Part shown: in pieces, positions 35,026 to 46,800 of the stretch
Numbering within the stretch: position 1 is the stretch's first letter
Layout: each line of letters starts with the position of its first letter
DNA from: Parietaria judaica
Lineage: Eukaryota > Streptophyta > Magnoliopsida > Rosales > Urticaceae
Assembly: GCA_954871525.1 (NCBI GenBank)
Contig: OX940864.1
Span: 17,106,001-17,170,000, forward strand
DNA: 64,000 bases
Reading direction: 5' to 3'
Notes under the pieces: generated by a model
The model's input: the letters and a program-made list of their open reading frames with translations, nothing else
Databases searched by the model: none
Told to the model about the DNA's origin: nothing
Program-made: the position numbers and the translations under genes

Positions 35026-36019
35026 TGTTGATGTGCAAATTTGTTCCTTAATCGGAATAATGAGGTCATTAATTAAATTTACGGTTCACGCAAATTAAGA
35101 CCAAAGTTATGAATATAATTGAGTATTCATACAATTGGGCTTGTGAGATACATAGCCCAGAGGCCCAATAAACACTTAATTGTGTTATGGCCCGAACAGA
35201 GTCAAAAGGCCCAAAGGGCAGAAGCCCATCTCGAGCAGAGATTTCTCAATAGAGATGCGGGTTGAGAGCTTCCAAAGGGTAAAATCCCCAGCAGAGCTCA
35301 ATAACTACACCAACTTAAAGAAAAACCAACACTTGGCTAAAATTCAAGTACCATCAAGGCCAACGACCTGAATAACCCGAAGTTCGTCCCGGGCAGAGAT
35401 TGCCATAAAGGGATTCGAGCAGAAGCAGATGAAGTAACCAAACACGAGCAGACCAAGTCAACAACCTCGATTCAAACCTCTAGAGCCCGACCAGGAAGAT
35501 CGCCACGATCCAAATCCAAATCCCCACGACGTCAAGTCAAAGTCCACCACTACGTAATTCTCTCGGAACGTGGCCCACTTGTCAGCTCGACAGCGAGTCA
35601 AGCTCCGAACTCGAAGCCATCACCAACGTACACTTCCAACGGGCAGAAATCAGAAGTCTATAAAAGCAAGAAGACAACCCTATCATACGCACGCAAGCAT
35701 TTACTTCGAGAGAAAAGAGTCTGTGAGATTTGTAATTTCAGAATGTTTTTCTTTCATTTTCGATCAACTCGGAATTGACTTGTGGTTCTGGTTCATCCCC
35801 CTTTCAAAGCAATAAACCTACATAGGATGTAATCAACTACCGCATTGGGACGAACCTCTCTAAAAAAACCTTTTGTGTTTTGTCTTATTTTTCATCTTTT
35901 TTGTTATTGTCGAAAGTATTGACAACGCGGACGTCATGATCCACAATATTCTTAGCATCGTCAAATCAAAATCTCATTCACAACTCACGTGACTGTTGGT
36001 GTGCGAAACCACGTCAACA
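35026..36019. mobile_element. Solo LTR with perfect 5-bp TSD
   Basis: A 994-bp sequence bounded by TGTTGATGTG and CCACGTCAACA, with inverted TGTTGA/TCAACA ends. The duplication AAAAT is perfect at 35021-35025 and 36020-36024. It has a TATA box (TATAAAAG, about 35659) and an AATAAA (35811-35816), giving the U3-R-U5 order on the plus strand. No gag, pol or second LTR is present, so recombination between LTRs removed the interior. U3 shares GAGCAGAGAT words with the sequence at 15.4-16.0 kb. Confidence 0.88.
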
Positions 36020-36219
36020 AAAATAAGTACAAATATGCATAAAAATATATTTCATATTTTCCATCGATAATCCATCGATAACTGATTAATCCGTCGATAA
36101 GTTTCGATAATGATGAGTTGAGATTTTATATCTTTTTCATCGATAAATCTGTCACCAAACGATAAATCCATCGATAACGAAAACTTATTTATCGGCCAAA
36201 ACGATAGCTATGGCACTTG
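36020..36219. mobile_element. One end of a hAT element related to the nested 32487 copy
   Basis: Read in reverse it begins CAAGTGCCATAGCTATCGTT then TTGGCCGATAAATA and continues with ATCGATGGAT words, matching the left end of the 32487-33520 element (CAAGGATCAAAATGCTGTTT then TGGCCGATAAATCG). The solo LTR abuts its inner side, so the LTR probably inserted into it. Confidence 0.6.
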
Positions 36220-36297
36220 GTTTAACTCTTCCATCTTATGTTGTAACTACCGTTTATGATTGAAGAGCGATTGCTATAGAGTGATAACACTGATAAG

Positions 36298-36854
36298 TAG
36301 GCATGCACATAAAACCCGCAAATGCGGGTTTTTAACCGAAACCGGACCGAATCCGGTTTAAGAAAACCGAAACCGAATTAAAATCGGGTTAAACCGAAAC
36401 CGAATTTTGAAAAACCCGTAACCGAATTAAACCGGTTACGGGTTTCGGGTTTTGAGTTATAAAACCCGAAACCCGGTTAGTAGGTTACTAAAACCCGGTT
36501 TTTTAAATAAATATTTATAAATATTTAATTTATTTTTATAATGTTTATAAACTTATTTTTTTTACTAAGTATTATATTTATAAACTAACATTAATACTAC
36601 ATGTATGTGTACAAAGTTTGGATTGGTGTATTTAAGATTAGGTAATATTATGTATTAATGGCTTTATAATTGTTTTTACTTCAAATAAAAAGAAATAAAA
36701 ATAAAAAAGTGGGTTAAAACCGGTTCGGGTTAAAAACCCGGGTTTTCAAATAAAAGCCGGGTAATTACCCGAACCCAGATTTCCGGGTTTTTCCTTAAAA
36801 ATCCGGTTTCGGGTTTTAAAAGTGAAAACCCGGAAATCCGGGTTCGGGTTCCGG

Positions 36855-36896
<42 letters not shown>

Positions 36897-36922
36897 AGAT
36901 TTTGGACCCGGTTTCAGCCCTA
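36298..36922. mobile_element. hAT-type MITE with perfect 8-bp TSD
   Basis: Starts TAGGCATGCACATAAAACCCG and ends GACCCGGTTTCAGCCCTA. The duplication CTGATAAG is perfect at 36290-36297 and 36923-36930. Both ends are dense in AACCGG / CCGGTT and CCGGGTTT words. It contains a run of about 34 A residues near 36860-36893. There is no coding. Confidence 0.88.
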
Positions 36923-36930
36923 CTGATAAG

Positions 36931-37551
36931 CTATAGCTGAGCCTGAAACATGTACCACGTAAGAACACGGGCCGGGTTTCAAACATTATGTTTGTTGAGC
37001 CATGGCCCAAACTCCTTAATCATAAACCCTCCACTTAAAATAATAATACAAGAAAGACTAAAAAAAATTACTTTTGTTTTAAAGAATACGATGAATTGTG
37101 AAAGGGAATAAAAAATAGAAAATCTTAAAGGGAAAAAAAGTTTAATTGAAATTAGATACTATTAACTCTTAATGATTTTTTTTTATACCTTTTCTAGTTT
37201 TCTCTTCACAGGTTTGATTGTACTGTATACTTATTTAATAATAAGATTACAATTGGTTAGATTCTACTATTTTTTTTTATTTTACGTTTTTATTTCCCGT
37301 TATTTTCTACTTCTCTGGTATTTTTTTTTTTACCCATCATTTCTCCTCCCTTAATCCCCTATATATATATATAATATGTCAATTGGGAATACAATTATAA
37401 GTTAATATATAAAATATATATCTTTTTGGATGAACATAGAACTTCTTTTAACTCATTTATGATTTTATGAGATAGGTTCTCTTATAAGAGTGTGATTTAG
37501 AATTAAGAGTATAAAAAAAATTGAGAAAGATACTTCAAGAAGACTTATTAA
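36931..37551. other. AT-rich intergenic DNA
   Basis: Homopolymer-rich; no gene or paired termini seen. Confidence 0.5.
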
Positions 37552-37560
37552 AAGAAAATA

Positions 37561-38676
37561 GGGAAAATTACGGCAAAAATACCCAACCTTTGGTCAACCT
37601 GCCTCCCGTGTACCCAACCTTTAAAACTGGCGGCAAAAATACCCAACGTGCGTTGACCGTGACTTTGGCATAAAACCGTTAATTTTTCCGTTAACATTCG
37701 CAATGTGGCCGTTAGCGGCAAAAATACCCAAACTTTTTTTTTTGATTTTTTTTTTTTGAAATTTTTTTAATTTATATATTTTTTTCTTTACTTGATTAGT
37801 GATAAATACTTGAATTCCAAATACATAGAATAACACAAAAGTTAGTCAAAACATCAATTGACTAAACCTAATCATGAATAAAACAATTACATAGTTAATT
37901 TAAGGTTGACAGTCAAACTTTAAACAAAAACTTAATCATATTGTTTTTATTACATTTGACTATCTTAATTAGTCTGCAAAATATCTATTAGATATTTAAT
38001 ACGGATTTAAAAAATAAAAAATAAAAAACCCGGACCCGGACATATCCGGGTTCGGAAAAACACGGATCCGGATAAATAAATATTCGGACATGTCCGGATC
38101 CGGATATTTATTTTAAAAAAATTAAAGCCTTTTAATTCTGGGCCGTTGGATGATCAAGATCAACGGCCCAGATAAAACGGCATTAGGGAGTAAACAATAA
38201 ATAAAACACTTTAACTAAAAAAATAAAAAAAGAAATAACCCGGATCCGGACCTGTTCGTGATTTTTTTTTTCGGACCCGGACAGGTCTGTATCCGGGTTT
38301 TTTTTTTTTTTAAATATTCTAAAACGGCATGATCGTAAGACATTTTGGGGACTAAGCTAAATATATAGCATAGCATCTCAAAGCAATATTATATAATATG
38401 TATATATATGTGTGAAACTCTTAGCGCATATATCCTCAAGTTATGATAATATAATATGTATATTAAAAAAAAATTAAAAATTATTTTTTTTCAAAAAAAA
38501 AAAGTTTGGGTATTTTTGCCGCTAACGGCCACATTGCAAATGTTAACGGAAAAATTAACGGTTTTATGCCAAAGTCACGGTCAACGCACGTTGGGTATTT
38601 TTGCCGCCAGTTTTAAAGGTTGGGTACACGGGAGGCAGGTTGACCAAAGGTTAGGTATTTTTGCCGTAATTTTCCA
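37561..38676. mobile_element. Mutator-like element with ~177-bp TIRs and 9-bp TSD
   Basis: Starts GGGAAAATTACGGCAAAAAT and ends with the inverse ...TTGCCGTAATTTTCCa. The arms pair nearly perfectly over about 177 bp (e.g. CCAACGTGCGTTGACCGTGA against its inverse). The duplication AAGAAAATA is perfect at 37552-37560 and 38677-38685. The core has CCGGACCCGGACA/TGTCCGGATCCGG blocks at 38027-38309 that look like a separate nested or captured repeat. No transposase. Confidence 0.88.
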
Positions 38677-38685
38677 AAGAAAATA

Positions 38686-40407
38686 TATATTAGAGTAATA
38701 CCTTAGTAAAGTTATTGCCATTTGGCATTGTAAAAAATCTAGCTAAAAAAAATTAGCATTTCGTAAAAGTAATAAAAATAATAATAATAAGAAAATGCAA
38801 TTGAAGGCAAATTGAGGTATTTTTAGCCTTTATTTTAAAGTTCATTTTGAGGTATTTTTTTATTTTTATTTTTATTTTTAAGTGGAGTTAGAGTGTTAGA
38901 CCCTGTGTATTATAACACCTAAATTACATTTTTTATGTTCAAAGTAATTAGGTTAGAAGCGAAGGAAGGTTAACTTTAATTTACGAGGGACAATCTCTAG
39001 TCCTTCCGAGCACGGTAAGGAAGCTCGAAACAAGACAAGCGTTCCGAGGGTATGCTCCGTCCCATCAAGTAATGCCTCGGTGCCTTTTGTGGCTCTATAT
39101 ATATTGCGCGCAGCAGCTTGCTTCATCAGGGCATCGACTCTCTGCCTGCTCTTCTAACGTCTTTCGGGGAAGCGACTTTAATTTCCGTCGATGATTGCGT
39201 GCCGCCACGCGTAGATCCCAAATTACACGAAAATTCTCTCCGATCCAGCTCATTTTAAATTGTGAAATCCGCTTTAACTTGTAAGTAACTACCTACCACA
39301 TTAGAATATTGTTAGGAGATAGTCAAGAAAATTCAATCTAACCCCCCTCCCAATATAAATTAATGTGTATGAACAAGCATTTGATTTGATTGAAACGATA
39401 AACATCGACGACTTTCATGCGATGCTCATGTTTTCTATAGGACAGATGTATTTCAAACACTCACGACTTTGGACACAAACTTATCAAATAGATCATGCAA
39501 GTGACAAGTATCTTCCTTTGTTTTTATTGTATTCATTTTTCGTCCATTATAACAAATAATATATTAAGTTATTTATAATAGTTTGGTGCTATTGTCCTGA
39601 TGTGCAAATTTTGGTCTCTATTATAAAGATAGCAAAGATATGCAGATTTGACCCATCTTCTGTTTTAAAAGCAAGCCTTTAAATATCTATTATATTTATA
39701 GTCCGTATATAGATATTAAAAAAAAAAAAACCCCGGACCCGGACAAACCCCGGATCCGGACTGGTCCGGGTCCGTTTTTTTCACCGGACTGATCCAAGTC
39801 CGTATGTTTTTAAATTTTTTGGGTTTAAAATATTTTTTTTAATAATTTTTTCCCGGACCCGGACCAGTCCGGGATCTTTTTTTCGGGACCCAGATCAGTC
39901 TGTGTCCGAATTTTAAAAATAAAAAATGGTTGTCCGGATTAGTGGAAGGTATAGATATTTATAACATTATTTAAAAGATAGAGAGAAAAAAATGTATGAA
40001 GATTCATTTTTTTTTTTTTACTGCTTCACCAAATCATAAGTTTTAAATACTTAGTTTTTTTTCTTTCAATCAAAGATAAAATTCACACAAAATAATTATA
40101 TATAAAAAAAAAAAGAGAAGATAATTGTTGCTATTTATGGAACGGATCGTGACAAAATAAACAACGAAATCATAAAGACAAAACTCATTTTTCTTCTCCC
40201 TTTCATTTGTTTTCTGTCTTAAAACGAATTATTCTAGTATGATTGATAAAAAAAAAACAGTTAATGTATAGTTAAACAGTTGTAGCGGCTTCAACACCAT
40301 GTTCCCACTACCCAATAATTACGCGACATCAATTAAATATGAAAGTAACAAGTCTTTACGTTTATGTTCATCGAACAATTTTGGACTCAAATCTAAAACG
40401 ATCAATT
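38686..40407. other. Intergenic DNA with repeat fragments
   Basis: No gene could be supported. A GC-richer block at about 38930-39300 (with CTCTATATATATTG) could be an LTR or promoter fragment. 39730-39940 holds CCGGACCCGGAC / GTCCGGGTCCG inverted blocks like the core of the 37561 element. The rest is AT-rich. Confidence 0.45.
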
Positions 40408-40430
40408 TTTTTTATATATATTATATACTA
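40408..40430 (+). promoter_or_regulatory. TATA region of the UGT gene
   Basis: TTTTTTATATATATTATATAC about 55-75 bases before the ATG. This implies a short leader of about 30 nt. Confidence 0.4.
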
Positions 40431-40482
40431 CTATAATTGAAGATTATATACCCTCTTGAATCTAAGTTTTGATCTATCATCC

Positions 40483-41988
40483 ATGGCTTCTTCACAGTAC
40501 GAGAAGCTTCACATCCTCATGTTCCCTCTAATGGCGCAAGGCCACATGATCCCCATGGTCGACATAGCCAAGCTGTTGGCTCAACGTGGCGCGAAGATCA
40601 CCGTCGTCACCACGCACGCCAACGCCGCCCGGTTCGAAGCGAGTCTCAGCCGGGCGAGAGAATCCGGCCTGAGAATCTCCCTCGTGTCCCTCAGATTCCC
40701 GTGTGAAGAAGTCGGGCTGCCCGAAGGCCACGAGAGCCTCGACACTCTCAGAAACCCTAATCTGCTGAGCAATTTTAACCGGGCGAAAAACCTGCTGCAC
40801 GAGCCCGCAGAGAAGCTGGCCTTGGCGCTCGAGCCGAGACCGAACTGCATCATTTCTGATGCGTTTATACCTTGGACTCTCCACATAGCTCGAGCACTCG
40901 GCGTTCCGAGGGTTTCTTTCATCGGGGCGAGTTGCTTTTTCCTCTTGTGCATGCATAACCTAGCCATATTCGACGTTGGCAAAACGATAAGCTCCGAGAC
41001 GGAGTACTTCGCGATCCCGGATCTTCCCGATCGAATCGAGATTACCAAAGCTCAAAGTCCGGGATCCGCGGGACCGAACATGGAAGAGCTCTTAGCTTCG
41101 ATGATCGAAGCGGAGATGGGCTCGTACGGGAGCATCGTCAACAGCTTCGAAGAGTTGGAGTCTGAATACACGAAGCGGTACAAGAAGGAGAGAAACGGAA
41201 AAGTCTGGTCCATTGGACCGGCTTCGCTGTGCAACGAGGAGACTATCGACAAGGCTCAGCGAGGAAGTGACAAGCCTGTCGTTGACGAGCACGAGTGCCT
41301 GAAATGGCTCGACACAAAGGAACCGAGCTCCGTGGTCTACGTTTGCCTGGGAAGCCTGTGCAATCTCATCACCCCCCAGCTGATAGAGCTCGCATTGGGC
41401 TTGGAAGCGTCGGAGAAGCCCTTCGTCTGGGTCATCATCGGAAGGAAGATAGACTTGCCGGAGCTCGAGAAGTGGATCGAGGAAGACGGGTTCGAGGAGA
41501 GAGTCAAAGTCAACGGTCAAGGGCTTCTGATCCGAGGCTGGGCTCCCCAAGTTCTGATCTTGTCTCACCCTTCAATCGGCGGATTCTTGACGCACTGCGG
41601 TTGGAACTCGACGCTCGAAGGGATCTGCGCAGGCTTGCCGTTGATGACATGGCCGCTCTTCGCCGATCAGTTCCTCAACGAGAAACTCGTTGTAGTAGTT
41701 CTGAGAATCGCCATTTCTGTCGGGGCTGAATCGCAGCTGACATGGGGCGAGGAAGAGAAGATCGGAGTTCAGATCAGGAGAGAGAGAATAACAAGCGGTT
41801 TGGCGAGCCTTATGAACGGAGACGACGGGGAGAGCGGAGCGAGGAGGGCGAGAGCGAGAAAGCTCGGCGAGATGGCGAAGAGAGCCGTTGAAGAAGGAGG
41901 GTCTTCTCACAGGAATATCACGCATTTTCTTGATGAGATCATCAAGCTTGGAAGTGTTCATCATCAAGTGGAAGCATTGCTACACTGA
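40483..41988 (+). CDS. UDP-glycosyltransferase, family 1, UGT73C-type
   Basis: Cytosolic inverting GT1 enzyme expected to move a sugar, probably glucose, from UDP-sugar to an OH of a small lipophilic acceptor. It is a single intronless exon of 501 aa, typical for UGT73C. The catalytic pair is His21 (FPLMAQGHMIP) and Asp126 (NCIISDAFIPW). The PSPG donor-binding box is complete, 44 residues from Trp353 to Gln396, with HCGWNSTLEG and a terminal Asp-Gln that favours UDP-glucose. ECLKWLDTKEPSSVVYVCLG and WGEEEKIGV are UGT73 hallmarks. The ATG at 40483 (MASSQYEKLH) is used; the frame is open 27 bases further upstream but only from a TTG. A frameshifted relic of a sister copy lies 440 bp downstream. 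The acceptor cannot be read from sequence: UGT73C members act on brassinosteroids, cytokinins, flavonoids and triterpenes. Confidence 0.94.
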   Translation: MASSQYEKLHILMFPLMAQGHMIPMVDIAKLLAQRGAKITVVTTHANAARFEASLSRARESGLRISLVSLRFPCEEVGLPEGHESLDTLRNPNLLSNFNRAKNLLHEPAEKLALALEPRPNCIISDAFIPWTLHIARALGVPRVSFIGASCFFLLCMHNLAIFDVGKTISSETEYFAIPDLPDRIEITKAQSPGSAGPNMEELLASMIEAEMGSYGSIVNSFEELESEYTKRYKKERNGKVWSIGPASLCNEETIDKAQRGSDKPVVDEHECLKWLDTKEPSSVVYVCLGSLCNLITPQLIELALGLEASEKPFVWVIIGRKIDLPELEKWIEEDGFEERVKVNGQGLLIRGWAPQVLILSHPSIGGFLTHCGWNSTLEGICAGLPLMTWPLFADQFLNEKLVVVVLRIAISVGAESQLTWGEEEKIGVQIRRERITSGLASLMNGDDGESGARRARARKLGEMAKRAVEEGGSSHRNITHFLDEIIKLGSVHHQVEALLH

Positions 41989-42112
41989 AGTCCAAACACT
42001 CTGCTCGAACACGACATCAACTCAGACAAACGACATGAACTGTGATTGGTTTCTCATGAGGACTGATCTGAACCGTTGTTTTGAGCTCGATCTGACGGTT
42101 CATAGTTGTTAG

Positions 42113-43363
42113 GTCTGTTTTAGTGTTATTCGAGGTAGTGAGGTGGTTAATTAGGTGCATAAAAGTTAATCCCGTTGGTAATATTGGTCATAAAAGTATA
42201 TAATTTTTTTATTTTTTTTAAAAGTTCACGGTATATTTAAATTTTATTTAATTTATAGTTAAAAGTCACAAAAATTCTCATGTCGTGAGAACCAAATATA
42301 ATATTAGTTTTTTCTGTTAAATCCACGTGTCAGCCCTGTGTGTGTTTTGTGCTACACGATGACGTAAATGCGAGAAATCTAGGATAAATAATCTTAATTA
42401 CCTATGCTTATGATCCATATGTGATGGACATATATATATAGCCAAGATGTTGGCACAACATGACATTAACCACGTAACAATGCTCCCCGATTTGAATCAT
42501 TTCTCCACCGGGCGACAGACTTCGGTTTGAGAATCTTTCTCGTCGGTTTACCTGAACGCCACTCCCGAGTATCTCTACCAGATTACAAATAATAGAAGAA
42601 AAAAAATTACAAATAAATCCTACTCCCGCCGGCCAATGGCTCGGTCACAAATTCTCGTACATGTCAAGTTTAAAGAACATAATATTTTTACAAAAGATGG
42701 GTAAATTCTACTTCCGCCACTGGCTCGGCCACAAATTCTCGTACAAGTCCTGTTAAAAGAATATTAAAAATAATATAAGAATATATAACTCTATTGGTTA
42801 AGCCATTTAATTTCCATTGGTCAAGCATTTACGAATATATAACTCTAGAAAACACAAAACATTCACGAACAATTATGTCAATGTCGTTTACCATTTTGCG
42901 TCGTTTCTCTAAGTCATGAACCTTTTGAGGTTGTTGAAATTGTTCATTGTCGTTTACATCCTTTATGTTGTTTCTTCATTATATTGCCATTTTTCAATTT
43001 TTATATGTTTTAATAAAGATATCATTTAAGTACTACTAAGTATTTTGATTTTGTAATCGTATAAACTCAATTTTTTTTTTTTGGCTAAAATTCTTAACAT
43101 CCATAAAATTTGCTTCGTTTCATCATTCCATTAAATTTTTAATCAATTCAACAGAATTTTAGTTGTGCCATCACACATGTCATTTTTGAAAAATATTTTT
43201 TTTTTCTTTTTTCATTATAACGGGACTTTGACAACAAATAGATGAAAATATAAAAGAAAAAAAATAATAGACATTAAAAATTTAAGGCCGTGAAAAAAAT
43301 AAGATTAAATATTTACATTGCTATTATCGTATTCTAAATTAATTATTTTTTGATCCATATAAT
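42113..43363. other. Intergenic DNA 3' of the UGT gene
   Basis: It holds the UGT relic described separately and an imperfect ~50-bp direct duplication (TACTCCCGCC..CAATGGCTCGG and TACTTCCGCC..CTGGCTCGG, both followed by CACAAATTCTCGTACA) at 42618-42670 and 42709-42755. The rest is AT-rich. Confidence 0.55.
42429..42560 (+). pseudogene. UGT73-type relic (N-terminal fragment)
   Basis: Two segments match the N-terminus of the upstream UGT. IAKMLAQHDINHVT (from 42438) corresponds to IAKLLAQRGAKITVVT. RFESFLHRATDFGLRIFLVG (from 42488) corresponds to RFEASLSRARESGLRISLVS. The second is shifted by two bases relative to the first, and the intervening Thr-His-Ala-Asn-Ala part is deleted. Similarity ends near 42560. 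It is a non-functional duplicate. Confidence 0.8.
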
Positions 43364-43738
43364 GGGTGCGTTTGGCACAGCTTATTTAGGCCTGTTTTTT
43401 TTTTTTTAAATAAACTAAACCGTTTTTCAGGTGTTTGGTAAAATTGTTTTTACAAAAAACACAAAAGCGATTTTAGATTTTTGTACATGAATCGTAAAAG
43501 CTAGGATTCGTAGCTTTTGGTTTTTTCTAAAAACAAAAATACGGTTTTAGTCTATTTTAGTTTTTTTAGCCTAAACAATTTTTTTTACCAAACGCTAAAT
43601 CAGTTCTTGTTACCAGCAACAACTATTTTATAAATAATTTACCAAACACTTGTCATTTTTTTTTATTTTAAATAATTTATTTTTTAAACTAAAATTAAAA
43701 ATAATTTTTTAAAAAATTAAGCTGTGCTAAACGAACCA
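43364..43738. mobile_element. MITE with GGGTGCGTTTGG-type ends
   Basis: Starts GGGTGCGTTTGGCACAGCTTA and ends TTAAGCTGTGCTAAACGAACC, which pair as inverted repeats. Internal ACCAAACGC and TTTACCAAACACTTG words mirror the left half. The target duplication was not resolved, so the superfamily is open. Confidence 0.65.
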
Positions 43739-43848
43739 ACTGCATAAAGCCATAAACGAACCAACTGCATAAAGCCATAGATTAATTCCCAAAACTTGAC
43801 ACCATAAAATATTTCAAACAATGATTTATATTTTGTTGGTAACCAAAA

Positions 43849-46800
43849 TCTATATATATAAAAGGGCAATGACTTCGGGAATCGTGTCGGCCAAAAACCA
43901 TCAATTTCAACCCTTCTAAATTTCCTCCTTTTTTGGAATTACTTTTAAAATGCAGCCTCGGAAAAATTTAAGGCCTCTCTTTTCTGAATTATTTAATAAA
44001 AAATAATAACCAACGTCATCAATGGTGACTCTTGAAAGAGTTGTCATTATTACCAAGACAAGATAAACCGTCTCTGAACCCATAAACATTTCTTCCAACC
44101 TCTTCGATTCATTCTTCAACGAATCCTTTCCGGGTAATTCTCATACTCCTCGCCCACGGGAAGCGCCATCGATCAGCAATCACTCCCTCTCGCTCTTCGT
44201 TCTCGCTATTCCCGTTTCTCCATCTTCCTCAAACTCTCCCTCTTCCATCATCCGCTGCCTACAGTCTTCAATTGCTTTCCGGGTAATATCATCCAATCTT
44301 CATTTGTTTTCGATTTCAATCTTTTATTCATTTATGAGTTCGTTTTTGTAATTTTATTTTAGTTTCAATTTTCCTAAGTTTTACTGAGTTTAATCGACAA
44401 TTATAAATAAGTATGATAAAAAAAACAATTTAGGTAGAACTGAAACTATTTTTGGCTCAATCAAGTACAGGTTTCGACGTTACGCTAAAAAAAGTTGAGG
44501 TAGAATTGCAACTGTTTGATAAATTGCCTCAATGAAATACAAGTTCTAATTTAATTTCAGATTTCGAAATTGGAATTTTTTTTTAGACCTCGATCACCAA
44601 AGTTTCTCTGATTGATAGGAATTGAAAGTGAAGTTCAATTTTTTTCTTTTTTTTTAAAGTTCGGTTTTGCAATGTTTTTTGGAGCTTTTAACAGTGTTAT
44701 CGTGATCTATAAGATTTTGTATATATTTGTTCAAGCTTACTTCCTAAAATTTGAAATTAGATTTTTTTAATGAACATTTTATTAGTTTTAAACAACACTT
44801 CAAATAAAACCAATTAGCATTCGATTGGGTTCAAGATTTCAGTTTTCTGGTCATTACTATGACACAATATTAAAAAAAAAAGTAACACTCTTTTAATTGA
44901 TAAGGAATTGACTGATCTTTACCTACTTATTACTCGTGTAGAATGTTAAATCCAAGGAATATTTCCGCAATGAGAGCCGGTCTATATTGGACGTATATAT
45001 CTGCTTTCACTATTCTTTTTTTTTTTCCGCAATTGATAGTATCGGATGAAAGTTCAAACTCTTACAAGAAAACATGGATTATATAATTAGTTTTTTAACT
45101 ATACAATAAGTAATCCGGTATATAATAGTTGGGATTATATTATTCTAAAAGCAGGAGGAAGTTGTTTCATTACAAACAAAAGCTTCAGTCCTTGAAGAGG
45201 ACTTCCGCAAATCCCGTGGCTAGCTATATACTGTTCGTCGTGTTTATCTATTGGAGATTAGTGTTTTCCTTTTTCTATTTTTCTCTTTTCTTTTTAGCAT
45301 TGCCTTTATCTTATTACGTAAACATAATTTTCTCAGAGACAATTGCTAGAAAGAAAAGAAGTCGTTGAACCGCAACAAAAACTTACCTATCTTCGACAAT
45401 GGCGGTTCTCGGAATATGATTCGCCGGCGAGTGTCATTTTGGGTAATGAGTCCTCTTCCGAGTTGATAAACTCAATATTTTGAACAACACGCTATTTTTG
45501 ATATTTCTGGTTTAATGCTCTAATCATTTCAAAGACGTTTGTCAGTTGATTCTCTAAGTTGTTTGATTCATTTCAACGATGATACGAGAATGAGTCTCGC
45601 TCCCAACGTATTTGACATAGTTTCCTTCCTGTCTTTGTTGATCGACGAGTTTTGGAAATTTGAATTCTGAGCAATCTTCAGGTGTGTAATACTCGATTAA
45701 ATATCGAAATATGAGTGGTTTTATTATATTGTTAAAGTCGGTGATTTTGTTACACTTATAGGTTTTTATTAGTTTTGGCTTTTTTAAATTTGTACTCATT
45801 TATGCAAATATATTTAGTTATTGCACATATGTTCCTTTCAGTTACTTTAAAGTTTCAAATAAGTAGTTTATATTTTTTTTTTCAAATATCTTATATCTTA
45901 TAGTTTCAAATAAGTAGTTTCAATTTTTTATTTTTTTTTTCAATTGAAGCTTTATTAGTTCATCGACTAAAATATCTTATATTGCTAACCAATCTGCAGT
46001 AATGTTTTACGGGTCAATATATAATTGTAACTTATACATATAGTTTTATATATATATATGTATTTAGATGACTACTTTAACATTTTTTCTTTTCTTTTCA
46101 GTTTACCGCTTATACTTTATACGTACCTACCAAATCAATCAATACATAATTTAACTATATGATTTCATGTAGTTATTTATCTCAATTGGCCCTCTGTATC
46201 TTCTTCATATTCTCTTTTAACATCGGTTTTCCGCAGCTTCTCCACCATATCGATGGCGACAATGAATCTCCGTCACACGACTCCCTCGCAGGTCTGCCCT
46301 CTCCCGTATGAAAACTAAGGGAATATCAGGTGATTTTCTATCCTATCATTTGTGCATAGTGTATACCTTTAAAAAAATCTTTTTTTAGGAAATATCTCGA
46401 CTACAATTGTGCATACAGAAATCAGTCCTAGCTACAATGGAAAGTCCTCTAAAGGTAATTATTTGGTATTACTAAATAAGTATTGGGACATCCTACTTAA
46501 ATTGAAATTTAATAATGTATACTTTCTTAGGAAATATTTTCAACGAGTGTTCCAATCAGAAGCAATACATCAATGCAAATTGAATCAAGGGTAAATATAA
46601 GGTTTTTATTAAAAAATTAATTATGTAATTAGATTGAAAATAATGTATGTAACAAATATTTAGGACGTATACCAAACGACGAGTGTACCCACCGATGCCG
46701 GTACATCGAAGGCAAGAGTTCCAAAGGTAATTATTTGATTTTATAAAATAATTATTGTCAAGATAAACTTCAAATTTAATTTATTTATATATATATATAA

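Noticed and set aside
39365..39559. 64-codon open frame (LIETINIDDFHAMLMF)
   Set aside because: It has plausible amino-acid composition but no start context, neighbours or domain I recognise. It could be a fragment of a lost gene, but the evidence is too thin.
40456..40482. Nine extra N-terminal codons on the UGT (starting at TTG)
   Set aside because: The frame is open, but the first codon is TTG, not ATG. The ATG at 40483 aligns with the family N-terminus.
40528..41967. Long open frames antisense or in other frames over the UGT (e.g. 40528-40956 and 41572-41967 on minus)
   Set aside because: They are shadows of the GC-rich UGT coding sequence and show no domain.
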